Positions 51,136 to 59,245 of a DNA stretch of 64,000 nucleotides are shown piece by piece. Location: NCBI RefSeq assembly GCF_029813785.1, contig NZ_JARVKY010000005.1, positions 1 to 64,000 of the forward strand. The letters are read 5' to 3'. Below the pieces are notes generated by a model. The model was not told the DNA's origin. It worked only from the letters and a program-made list of their open reading frames with translations, and did not search any database. The stretch comes from Streptomyces sp. DH41 (GTDB taxonomy: Bacteria; Actinomycetota; Actinomycetes; Streptomycetales; Streptomycetaceae). The translations under genes and the position numbers were made by a program. Every line of letters begins with the position of its first letter. Positions within the stretch are counted from its first letter, which is position 1.

Positions 51136-51238
51136 CACCGGCATCCGAAGACAGCCGTCCCGCCGCCCGCTCCGATGATTCCGGCGCGGACGGCGGGACG
51201 GCCACCAAGAACGGCGACCGTCGCAACCGGTCGCCAAG

Positions 51239-51260
51239 GGCGGGTCCTGCAAGACCCGCC
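51239..51260 (+). terminator. Hairpin in the leader of the sugar importer
   Basis: Perfect 8-bp stem GGCGGGTC / GACCCGCC with loop CTGCAA, 100 bp after the lacI stop and 22 bp before the binding-protein start. It could be the lacI terminator or a leader attenuator. Confidence 0.55.
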
Positions 51261-51281
51261 TCCGTGAGATGGAGGAACCTC

Positions 51282-52586
51282 GTGGTGTTCAGAAGAAGGC
51301 GCCTCGCGCTTGCGAGTGTAGCCGCCGCGGCGGCGACCGCGCTCGTCGCCGGGTGCGCGTCCGGCAGTGGCGGGAGCTCGTCCGGAGCCAGCGGCGACAC
51401 GCTGACCCTGTGGACGCACAACGCCGGCAACTCGGCCGAACTCGATGTCGTCAAGAAGATCATCGAGGACTTCAACGGCTCCCAGGACAAGTACACGGTC
51501 GAGCTCCAGTCGTTCCCGCAGACCGACTACAACAACTCCGTCGTGGCCGCCGCCTCGGCCCGCAAGCTGCCCTGCCTGCTCGACGTGGACGGCCCCAACG
51601 TGGCGAACTGGGCCTGGGGCGGCTATCTGGCCCCCATCGACGTCTCCGGCAGCGAGGTGCCGGTGGAAGACCAGCTCGCCAGCACCGTCGGAACGTACAA
51701 GGACCAGCTGTACTCCTTCGGTTTCTACGACGTCTCCCTGTCCTTCTTCGCCCGCAAGTCCGTGCTGAACGAGCACGGCATCCGTATCCCCACCATGGAC
51801 AAGCCCTGGACCAGGGGCGAGTTCGACACCGCGCTGGCCAAGCTGAAGAAGAGCGGGAAGTTCGAGTACCCGCTGGAGATGGGCACCGGCGGCACCGGCG
51901 AGTGGTGGCCGTACGCCTACTCGCCGCAGTTGCAGAGCTTCGGCGGCGACCTCATCGACCGCGACGGCTACAAGACCGCCTCCGGCACCCTCGACGGCAA
52001 GGACTCCGTCGAGTGGGGCAACTGGTTCCGCTCGCTGGTGACCAAGGGCTACATGGCGAAGAAGTCCGGAGCCGACCCCAACAAGGACTTCCTGGCCGGC
52101 AAGAGCGCCATCCAGTGGGACGGCAGCTGGAACGCTGCCAAGAACGCCGAGAAGCTCGGCGACGACCTGGCGATCATCCCGCCGGTCGACTTCGGCGGGG
52201 GGCCCAAGATCGGCGGTGCCTCCTGGCAGTGGGCCATGAGCTCCACCTGCTCCAACAAGGACGGCGCGCAGGAGTGGCTGAAGTTCTCCCGCCAGACCAA
52301 GTACTTCGTCGACTACGCCAAGGCCACCAGCACTATCCCCGCCACGGACGCCGCCGCGCGGCGGATCGCGGACTACCAGCCGGGCGGCAAGTTCGAGGTA
52401 CTCGTCCAGTTCGCGCGCGAGTACGCCACGGTGCGACCGGTCACCCCGGCCTACCCGTACATCTCCACCGAGTTCCAGAAGGCGGCCCAGGACATCCTGG
52501 CCGGCGCCGACCCCGAGGACGCTCTCGGTCAGGCCGCGAAGAACATCGACAACAACCTGAAGACGAACAACAACTACTCAGGCTGA
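51282..52586 (+). CDS. Sugar ABC transporter substrate-binding lipoprotein
   Basis: A 434-aa family-1 solute-binding protein. The N-terminus has RRRR, a hydrophobic stretch and the lipobox LVAGC (Cys25). The mature part begins TLTLWTHNAGN and contains EWWPYAYSPQLQSFGGDL and GKSAIQWDGSW, as in oligosaccharide-binding proteins. Start GTG at 51282, with GGAGG six bases upstream. Position before two permeases and a cytoplasmic GH32 makes fructo-oligosaccharides or sucrose the likely ligand. No ATPase gene is present; the shared MsiK-type ATPase elsewhere in the genome probably energises it, as is usual in Streptomyces. Confidence 0.92.
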   Translation: MVFRRRRLALASVAAAAATALVAGCASGSGGSSSGASGDTLTLWTHNAGNSAELDVVKKIIEDFNGSQDKYTVELQSFPQTDYNNSVVAAASARKLPCLLDVDGPNVANWAWGGYLAPIDVSGSEVPVEDQLASTVGTYKDQLYSFGFYDVSLSFFARKSVLNEHGIRIPTMDKPWTRGEFDTALAKLKKSGKFEYPLEMGTGGTGEWWPYAYSPQLQSFGGDLIDRDGYKTASGTLDGKDSVEWGNWFRSLVTKGYMAKKSGADPNKDFLAGKSAIQWDGSWNAAKNAEKLGDDLAIIPPVDFGGGPKIGGASWQWAMSSTCSNKDGAQEWLKFSRQTKYFVDYAKATSTIPATDAAARRIADYQPGGKFEVLVQFAREYATVRPVTPAYPYISTEFQKAAQDILAGADPEDALGQAAKNIDNNLKTNNNYSG

Positions 52587-52651
52587 CCCGTCCCGGTCCG
52601 GTTCGGTCCCCGACCGCGCCGCCCGAACCGGACCGGCTCCCTGGAGATACC

Positions 52652-53587
52652 GTGACCACCAAGACCGCAGCCCCTCAGCGGCTGCGCCCGGTCCGGCGAA
52701 CCCGAACGACCAACACCCGTCGCCGTGAGAGCCTCACCGCCCTCGGCATGGCCACCCCGGCCGTCGTGCTGCTGATCGTCTTCCTCGTCGTACCGGTCGC
52801 CCTCGCCTTCGCCCTGGCCTTCACCGACGCGAGGCTCATCTCGCCCACCCCGGCCCGCTTCGTGGGCCTGCGCAACTTCACCCGGCTTTTCGCAGACCCG
52901 GTCTTCTACAAGTCCCTGCGCAACACCGCGTACTTCGCCGCCGTCGTCGTCCCGCTCCAGGCCGGCCTCGCCCTGGTCCTGGCGCTGCTGGTCAACGCGA
53001 AAGTACGGGGCGTCAACTTCTTCCGCACCGTCTACTTCCTGCCCGTCGTCACCTCGATGGTCGTGGTGTCCCTCCTGTGGACCTTCCTCTACCGGAAGGA
53101 CGGCCTGGTCAATCACGTCATCTCGACACTCACCCTCGGCCACGTCCAGGGCCCGGACTGGCTGGGCGACCCGTCCACCGCGATGCCCGCCATCATCCTG
53201 ATGTCGGTGTGGCAGGGCGTCGGCTTCCACATGATCATCTGGTTGGCCGGCCTGCAGACCATCCCCGCCGAGCTGTACGAGGCCGCCGAGATCGACGGCG
53301 CCACACCCTGGCACCGCTTCCGCCACGTCACCTGGCCGGGGCTGCGCGCCACGCGCACCTTCGTGCTCGTGACCATCACGATCGCGGCGTTCAGCCTCTT
53401 CACCCAGATCAGGGTCATGACGCAGGGCGGTCCGCTCGACTCCACCACCACCGTCGTCTACCAGGCCGTACGCACCGGCTACGACCAGCAGCAGACCGCC
53501 TACGCGGCAGCCATCTCGCTGGTCTTCTTCGTACTCGTCCTGACCGTGTCGCTCGTCCAGCGCTTCCTGACCCGGGAGAAGGACTGA
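52652..53587 (+). CDS. Sugar ABC transporter permease 1 (MalF type)
   Basis: A 311-aa permease with six helices. The EAA loop is ELYEAAEIDGATPWHRFRHVTWPGL, and the first helix is preceded by a basic tail. GTG start with GGAG upstream, 65 bp after the binding-protein gene. Only one base separates it from permease 2. Confidence 0.93.
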   Translation: MTTKTAAPQRLRPVRRTRTTNTRRRESLTALGMATPAVVLLIVFLVVPVALAFALAFTDARLISPTPARFVGLRNFTRLFADPVFYKSLRNTAYFAAVVVPLQAGLALVLALLVNAKVRGVNFFRTVYFLPVVTSMVVVSLLWTFLYRKDGLVNHVISTLTLGHVQGPDWLGDPSTAMPAIILMSVWQGVGFHMIIWLAGLQTIPAELYEAAEIDGATPWHRFRHVTWPGLRATRTFVLVTITIAAFSLFTQIRVMTQGGPLDSTTTVVYQAVRTGYDQQQTAYAAAISLVFFVLVLTVSLVQRFLTREKD

Positions 53588-53588
53588 C

Positions 53589-54461
53589 ATGACCTCCCTC
53601 CTCAAGCGGTTCGGCGGTCACGCCGGCCGCATCGTGCTGGCCCTGGTCTTCGCGCTGCCGCTCCTCTTCATGCTGGTCTCGTCGTTCAAGTCGGACGACC
53701 AGATCTTCGGCGACCTGGGCTCACTGCGCGCCTTCCTGCCGGTCGGCGCCCTGTCGCTGGACAACTACACCGGCATGTTCGAACGGGTCCCGGCGGCACA
53801 GTTCCTGCTGAACTCCGTGCTGATCTCGTCGGTCACCGTGGTGCTCGGTATCGTCGTCAACAGCCTGGCCGCCTTCGCGCTCGCGCGGATGCGGTGGTCA
53901 GGCCGCAAACTCGTCCTGACGACGGTCATCGCCACCCTCATCGTGCCGTTCGAGACCTTCGCGCTGCCGCTGGTGTGGTGGGTCAACCAGCTTCCACTGC
54001 TCCGCGTGAACGGCTTCCACCTGGAGTGGACCACCGGCTGGATGGACACCTACCAGGTGCAGATCCTGCCGTTCGTCGCCAACGCCTTCTCGATCTTCTT
54101 CTTCCACCAGTTCTTCCAGAGCATCCCCAAGGAACTCGACGAGGCGGCGATCATGGACGGCGCCGGCTGGTTCACCATCTACCGGCGCATCGTGATGCCG
54201 CTGTCCGGCCCGGCAGTCGCCACCGTCGCCATCCTCACCTTCCTGCCCGCCTGGAACTCCTACCTGTGGCCGCTGATGGTCGTGCAGAGCGAAGAGCTGC
54301 GACCGGTGATGGTCGGCATCTCCTACTTCTTCCAGCTGAACGTGGGCTGGGGCCAGATCATGGCCTACTCCTCCATGATCACCGTGCCGATCCTCGCCCT
54401 GTTCGTGGCGTTCCAGCGGTCCTTCGTCAACAGCATCGCCTCCACCGGCGTCAAGGGCTGA
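53589..54461 (+). CDS. Sugar ABC transporter permease 2 (MalG type)
   Basis: A 290-aa permease with six helices. The EAA loop is KELDEAAIMDGAGWFTIYRRI, and the end is YSSMITVPILALFVAFQRSFVNSIASTGVKG, which is typical of MalG-like permeases. Tightly spaced after permease 1; the cytoplasmic GH32 gene follows at 76 bp. Confidence 0.93.
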   Translation: MTSLLKRFGGHAGRIVLALVFALPLLFMLVSSFKSDDQIFGDLGSLRAFLPVGALSLDNYTGMFERVPAAQFLLNSVLISSVTVVLGIVVNSLAAFALARMRWSGRKLVLTTVIATLIVPFETFALPLVWWVNQLPLLRVNGFHLEWTTGWMDTYQVQILPFVANAFSIFFFHQFFQSIPKELDEAAIMDGAGWFTIYRRIVMPLSGPAVATVAILTFLPAWNSYLWPLMVVQSEELRPVMVGISYFFQLNVGWGQIMAYSSMITVPILALFVAFQRSFVNSIASTGVKG

Positions 54462-54537
54462 CCCCCGCACCGCACTTGCGATCCCGCTTCGTCCTCATGA
54501 CTTCCGTGCGCTTCGCACGCCCTGAGAAAGGCCCCGT

Positions 54538-56004
54538 GTGTCCACGTCGCCTGCCGACCCCCACCTGCCCACCGTCCATCTGCGACCGCCCCGCAACTGG
54601 ATCAACGACCCCAACGGCCTGGTCTTCCACGACGGCCACTACCACGTCTTCTTCCAGTACAACCCGCACGGCCCTCAGCACGCGAACATGCACTGGGGCC
54701 ACTACCGCAGCCCCGACCTGATCACCTGGGAACCCCTCCCCGTCGCCCTCACCCCCACACCCGGCGGGCACGACGCCGACGGCTGCTACTCCGGCAACGC
54801 CGTCTCCACCGGCGGCCGCATCCTGGCCTTCTACTCCGCCCACCACAACGACCGCTGGTGGCAGCCGATCACGACCGCCGAGTCGTCGGACAACGGCCGC
54901 ACCTGGACCAAACGTCCCCACCTGCTCATCCCCGAACCACCCGCCGGCACCACCATGTACCGGGACCCCTACGTCTGGCGGCAGGACGAGCGCTGGAGGA
55001 TGCTGGTCGGCTCCGCCCTCGACGACGGCCGCGCCGCGGCGCAACTGTACGAGTCCGACGACCTGGAACACTGGACCTACCGCGGCCCCTTCCACACCAG
55101 CGACACCGACACCGGCACGGGCCCGATCGGCTGGGAATGCCCCCAGTACGCCACCTTCGGCGACCAAGGTGTTCTGATCCTCAGCGACTGGACCCCTCAG
55201 GGCGGCCCCAGCCACACCAGCGTCATCACCGGCCAGGAGAGAGACGGACGCTTCACGGCGGCCACGGCCCTCGTGCCGCTGGACCACGGTCCCGACTTCT
55301 ACGCCCCCGCCCTGCTGAAGGCCCCAGGAGAAGACCGCTGGCTGATGTGGGGCTGGGCCTGGGAAGCACGGGACGACTCCTGGGCGCACGAAGCGGGCTG
55401 GGCAGGCGTCCTCACGCTCCCCCGAGAGGTCAGCCTCACCGCCGACGGCACGGTCGCCCAGCGCCCCGCCCGCGAACTGCTGGCCCTGCGCGGCCCGCGC
55501 GTCCTGCACGGAACCGGACACGTCATCCGGACCGAGCCCGCCGAACTCGGCGAGGTCAGCCACACCTTCGACCTCACCGCCACCCTCGTCCCGGACACCA
55601 CCGGTACCAGCGGGCTGCGCCTGATCACGTCGACCGACGGCTCCGAGTACCTCGACATCAGTCTCGACCCCACGGCAGGCCGCCTCGCCGTCGACCGCAC
55701 CCACGCCTCACCGGACACGCGGGCACGGGGAGGGGCCTACACCGCACCGTGCCCGGCCGCGGCACGCCCCGGCGCCCCCGTCGAACTCCGTGTGATCGTG
55801 GACCGCTCGATAGCCGAGGTCTACCTGGCCGACGAGCAGGTCCTCACCCTGAGGTTCTACCCGTCCACCGACGGACCGTGGCGGCTGCAGGCCCGTACGA
55901 CAGGGTCAGGGAGCAGCGAGTTCGCCGTCGCGGCCTGGAACCTGACCCCGCAGGGCATCCGGCAGGAAGTCCAGCCGGCGCCCCGGACAGCACAGCGTGC
56001 TTGA
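54538..56004 (+). CDS. Cytoplasmic GH32 beta-fructofuranosidase (sucrase/invertase type)
   Basis: A 488-aa GH32 with no signal peptide. Canonical active-site motifs are all present: WINDPNG with nucleophile Asp24, MYRDPYVW with the transition-state Asp143, and WECP with acid/base Glu200. The C-terminal beta-sandwich follows (VDRSIAEVYLADEQVLTLRFYP). It should split imported sucrose or short fructo-oligosaccharides to fructose and glucose. This contrasts with the two secreted paralogues, which have Glu in the nucleophile place. Start GTG at 54538 after AAGG. Confidence 0.93.
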   Translation: MSTSPADPHLPTVHLRPPRNWINDPNGLVFHDGHYHVFFQYNPHGPQHANMHWGHYRSPDLITWEPLPVALTPTPGGHDADGCYSGNAVSTGGRILAFYSAHHNDRWWQPITTAESSDNGRTWTKRPHLLIPEPPAGTTMYRDPYVWRQDERWRMLVGSALDDGRAAAQLYESDDLEHWTYRGPFHTSDTDTGTGPIGWECPQYATFGDQGVLILSDWTPQGGPSHTSVITGQERDGRFTAATALVPLDHGPDFYAPALLKAPGEDRWLMWGWAWEARDDSWAHEAGWAGVLTLPREVSLTADGTVAQRPARELLALRGPRVLHGTGHVIRTEPAELGEVSHTFDLTATLVPDTTGTSGLRLITSTDGSEYLDISLDPTAGRLAVDRTHASPDTRARGGAYTAPCPAAARPGAPVELRVIVDRSIAEVYLADEQVLTLRFYPSTDGPWRLQARTTGSGSSEFAVAAWNLTPQGIRQEVQPAPRTAQRA

Positions 56005-56136
56005 TGCCCTGGGCCGCACGCGGCCCGAAGACTGACCCACCCGCACACTGACAGGCCCCGTGACCTCGCACCGTGTGCGGCAGACATGTCCACCGCAGCA
56101 TCCCACGCTTCTACGGCGCCCGCGGCTGCGTTCCGT

Positions 56137-56160
56137 GGCGCGGGGCGACAGCCCCGCGCC
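56137..56160 (+). terminator. Hairpin between the GH32 and kinase genes
   Basis: Perfect 10-bp stem GGCGCGGGGC / GCCCCGCGCC with loop GACA, ending 24 bp before the kinase start. It may terminate the importer transcript partially and so set a lower kinase level. Confidence 0.6.
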
Positions 56161-56184
56161 CTACCTGAGAGGCAGACAGTCATC

Positions 56185-57153
56185 ATGGCCCGACCCGGGT
56201 CCCCCGGCAGCGTCGACGTCCTCGGCGAGTGCGTCGCCGACATCTTCGAGGACTGCGACCGGTCCGATACCGGCGGTCTGGCCCTGCGTGCGCTGGCCGG
56301 TGGCGGCCCGGCCAACACCGCTGTCGCACTCGCCCGGCTCGGCACCCCGACCCGCTTCCTCGGACGCTTCTCCAGCGACGCCTTCGGCCCCCTCTTCCGT
56401 GCCCGCCTCAACGCCTCCGGTGTCAACCTGACCAGCAGCGTGACCACCACCGAGCCCAGCACGCTCGCCGTCGCCGACCTTGACGCGACCGGCCAAGCCA
56501 CCTATGGCTTCTATGCCGACGGCGCCGCCGACTGGCAGTGGACCGACAGCGAACTCGCCGCGACGCGGAACGACGACACGGTCTGCCTGCACACCGGTTC
56601 TCTCGCGCTGATCCGCCGGCCCGGCGGCAGCCGAATCGAGGAACACCTCGATCAGGTGCGCGAGCTCACCACCGTATCCATCGACCCCAACGTCCGCCCC
56701 CTGCTCGTACCGCCCTCCGCCTACCGCGAACGGCTGGCCCACTGGTGCGCCGTCGCCGACATCCTCCGCCTCAGCGAAGACGACTGCACCTTCCTGGCGC
56801 CCGGTGCCGGCCTCGAAGAAGCCTGCGACACCTGGCACACCGCAGGCGCGCGCCTCGTCGTCATCACCCTCGGCGGACGCGGCGCCCTCGCGTCCCTCGA
56901 CGGTGCGCGCGTCACCGTCCCAGCCCCTCCCGCGGTGGTCATCGACACCGTCGGTGCCGGCGACTCCTTCACCGCGGGCCTGCTGCACCGCCTTGCCGAT
57001 GCCGGACACCTGGGTGGCCGCCTCGACGAACTGACCCTCGAAGACGTCGCTGATGCCTGCTCGTTCGCCGCCGAAGTCGCCGCCCTGACGGTTTCGGTCC
57101 CCGGTGCGAATCCACCCTGGGCGGACGATCTCGCCACTGCGATTCGACGCTGA
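56185..57153 (+). CDS. PfkB-family carbohydrate kinase, probable fructokinase
   Basis: A 322-aa ribokinase-family kinase. Motif 1 is GGGPANTAVALARLG, and motif 2 is DTVGAGDSFTAG with the catalytic Asp; PNVRP is typical of fructokinases. It phosphorylates fructose released by the GH32 enzymes. The ATG at 56185 gives an N-terminus (MARPGSPGSVDVLGECVADI) that fits the family; an upstream in-frame start would add residues encoded by the hairpin. Confidence 0.9.
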   Translation: MARPGSPGSVDVLGECVADIFEDCDRSDTGGLALRALAGGGPANTAVALARLGTPTRFLGRFSSDAFGPLFRARLNASGVNLTSSVTTTEPSTLAVADLDATGQATYGFYADGAADWQWTDSELAATRNDDTVCLHTGSLALIRRPGGSRIEEHLDQVRELTTVSIDPNVRPLLVPPSAYRERLAHWCAVADILRLSEDDCTFLAPGAGLEEACDTWHTAGARLVVITLGGRGALASLDGARVTVPAPPAVVIDTVGAGDSFTAGLLHRLADAGHLGGRLDELTLEDVADACSFAAEVAALTVSVPGANPPWADDLATAIRR

Positions 57154-57464
57154 CCGGAACGTTGGCGCCTTTCGCCGGCGATTATCCAGTTCGTCAGCCG
57201 CTTCAGCGGACAACGGCCTCCGGCCGGCGGTCGGTCGACCGGATCGGACCGCTGAGTGGAGCGGAACCGCTCAGGACGGAAGAGGTGCACCCGGCGTACG
57301 ACGTCACCGATCCGTTCGAAGGACCCGGGCCGGCCGGTGCCGGTGTCTTCGACCGCGGGAAGTCGCAGGGCGACCTGGGCGGCGGGCACCCTCGGAACTC
57401 TGCTCGGCGCGGGAGTCCTCCCGCCGCCGTGCTCGCGCTGACTACCCGCGCGGTGCCGGTGGGT
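57154..57464. other. Intergenic, no gene recognised
   Basis: About 310 bp between convergent kinase and AhpD-like genes. No clear hairpin or gene. Confidence 0.45.
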
Positions 57465-57794
57465 TCACTCGTCCTCGGCGATGCTCTTCATCGCCTTCCA
57501 ACCGTGCGTGACGCCGCCGCCGGCGCGCAGGGCGGCGGCGACCATGACCGCTTCGGCCACATCGGCCTTGGACGCACCGGCCTTCACGGCGCGCTTGGCG
57601 TGGTCCTCGATGCAGAAGGGGCACTGCGTCGTCACCGCGACGCCGACCGCGATCAGCTCACGGGTGGCCAGGTCCAGATTGCCGGTGTCCTTGCTGAACA
57701 CGGCCTTGTCGAAGCCGAAGAACGCCGACACCATCTCCGGCGCGGCCTCCTTGATGTCGGCCATGAACTGCGCTTCCTCGTGGTGCGAATGCAT
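57465..57794 (-). CDS. AhpD-like carboxymuconolactone decarboxylase-family protein
   Basis: A 109-aa all-helical protein with the AhpD core motif CPFCIEDH (Cys58, Cys61, His65) preceded by the conserved Glu of TRELIAVGVA. This motif supports disulfide-based peroxidase or reductase activity rather than lactone decarboxylation. Start ATG at 57794 with GAAAGG upstream. A 17-bp ATACCCCC-type motif lies 76 bp upstream, also found before the DHA2 pump gene, so the two may share a regulator. Confidence 0.88.
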   Translation of the reverse strand: MHSHHEEAQFMADIKEAAPEMVSAFFGFDKAVFSKDTGNLDLATRELIAVGVAVTTQCPFCIEDHAKRAVKAGASKADVAEAVMVAAALRAGGGVTHGWKAMKSIAEDE

Positions 57795-57869
57795 TGAGTC
57801 ACCCTTTCTCGTCGTTCTTGTGCTCTCCGCCAAAACGGCCTGTGGCGGTACCGGCAGCACGTCCAGGCT

Positions 57870-57886
57870 ATACCCCCCACCCGTAT
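57870..57886. promoter_or_regulatory. CsoR-like operator motif, site A
   Basis: ATACCCCCCACCCGTAT upstream of the AhpD-like gene. Same 17-bp pattern as the pair at 62252-62293. Confidence 0.6.
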
Positions 57887-57898
57887 GGACCGATCTGG

Positions 57899-59107
57899 TC
57901 AGCCGCGGGTCGAGGCGTCGGCGGCCAGGCCGGACGGCCGTGGCCGGGAAGGGGCGCGGCGCCGCATCGAGACGCCGTGCGCCACGGCGGCCGCGGCGAG
58001 CGGCACCAGCGCCACGGCGGACAGGGCCGATGGGCCCACTGCCGGGAGCAGGCCCGCGCCGAGCAGGCCTCCCAGGCTCATGCCGAGGTAGACGCAGGTG
58101 GTGTTCAGCGGGATGAGCAGACTGCTCCGCTCGCCGAACAGGTCGATGATGCGTACCTGCTGGGGTGAGATGAAGACCGGGTTGAACAGCCCCCACAAGG
58201 CGAAGACCGCGATGCCGGACGCGGGGTGTGCGGGCAGGAGCATGGCGCACATGAAGGCGAGCGCCACGCCTGCGATGCCTCCCGCGAGGGTTCGATCGCC
58301 ACCGAACCGGTTGTACGCGCCGGCGCCGAGCGCATTGCCGCACAGGGCCACGGCGCCGAAGGCCAGCAGGATGACCAGCGACATGGTGTCCGAGGCACCG
58401 AAGCGCCGGGGCAGGTAGACGGCCACGCTGCCGTACACGACGTACTGGCCGATGAGGGCCAGGAAGGTCGTCCACAGGATGGGCCGGGCCCCCGGAACGC
58501 GCACCACCGATCCGAAGTCGCGCATCCGCAGGACCGTCTTCGGCGGCAGCGGCGGAAGCAGCGCCGTCAGCACGGCCATGCCGACGAGGATCAGTACGGC
58601 GAGGGCGGCGAGGGTCCAGCGCCATCCGATCAGGGTCCCCGCCGCGGAGGCCAGCGGTGCGCCGAGCACCATCGCCGCGATGGCGCCGCTCCCGACCAGC
58701 GACAGCATGCGGGCACGGCGTTCCGGCGGGACGATCATCGCCGCGGCGACAGGCGCCGTCGGGGCGAAGACGGCCGCGCCGACGCCCTGCACCGTGCGGG
58801 CGGCGATCATCAGCGGAAGGTGCGGTGCCACGGCGCTGCCGAGGCCACCGAGCACCATGAGGACCAGGCCGACGAGCAGGACCTTCTTGCGGTCCACGCG
58901 CCGCAGGGCCACCGCCGCGACGGGGGCGCCCAGGGCGAACACCACCGTGTACACGGTGCTCAGCGTCCCGGCCGCACCGGAACCGACGCCGAGACCGTCG
59001 GTGATCAGCGGACCGAGCCCGACGAGGGCGACCGCGGCGGCCACCATGGCGAAGTAGGCGACGGTCAGGGCGAGAAGGGCCGGCATCGGTGAACGGGGAG
59101 GAGGCAT
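57899..59107 (-). CDS. MFS transporter (12-TM, DHA1-like)
   Basis: A 402-aa efflux carrier with about 12 hydrophobic helices. The loop 2-3 region is VALRRVDRKKVLLVGL, and motif C-like GVGAAVFAPTAPVAAAM is in helix 4-5. It resembles arabinose-efflux/Cmx-type drug pumps. Start ATG at 59107 with AAAGG upstream; the long open frame extending upstream is non-coding. The promoter has a strong inverted repeat. Substrate unknown. Confidence 0.9.
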   Translation of the reverse strand: MPPPRSPMPALLALTVAYFAMVAAAVALVGLGPLITDGLGVGSGAAGTLSTVYTVVFALGAPVAAVALRRVDRKKVLLVGLVLMVLGGLGSAVAPHLPLMIAARTVQGVGAAVFAPTAPVAAAMIVPPERRARMLSLVGSGAIAAMVLGAPLASAAGTLIGWRWTLAALAVLILVGMAVLTALLPPLPPKTVLRMRDFGSVVRVPGARPILWTTFLALIGQYVVYGSVAVYLPRRFGASDTMSLVILLAFGAVALCGNALGAGAYNRFGGDRTLAGGIAGVALAFMCAMLLPAHPASGIAVFALWGLFNPVFISPQQVRIIDLFGERSSLLIPLNTTCVYLGMSLGGLLGAGLLPAVGPSALSAVALVPLAAAAVAHGVSMRRRAPSRPRPSGLAADASTRG

Positions 59108-59121
59108 GAGGACCTTTTTCC

Positions 59122-59158
59122 AATACGGTACGGTGCGTATTGAATAAAGGATACGCAC
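59122..59158. promoter_or_regulatory. Inverted repeat operator upstream of the MFS gene
   Basis: Two overlapping palindromes: AATACG-N8-CGTATT (59122-59141) and a perfect GTGCGTAT-N10-ATACGCAC (59133-59158). The site lies between the divergent MFS and TPR genes and is a good TetR- or MarR-type target. Confidence 0.65.
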
Positions 59159-59245
59159 GGCACCGCGCGGGAACGACCCGGCCCCTGCTCCCAGGGGCGC
59201 CCCGTACGCCGCCGTGCCCACCCATCCGAGATCGGAGTCAGCACC

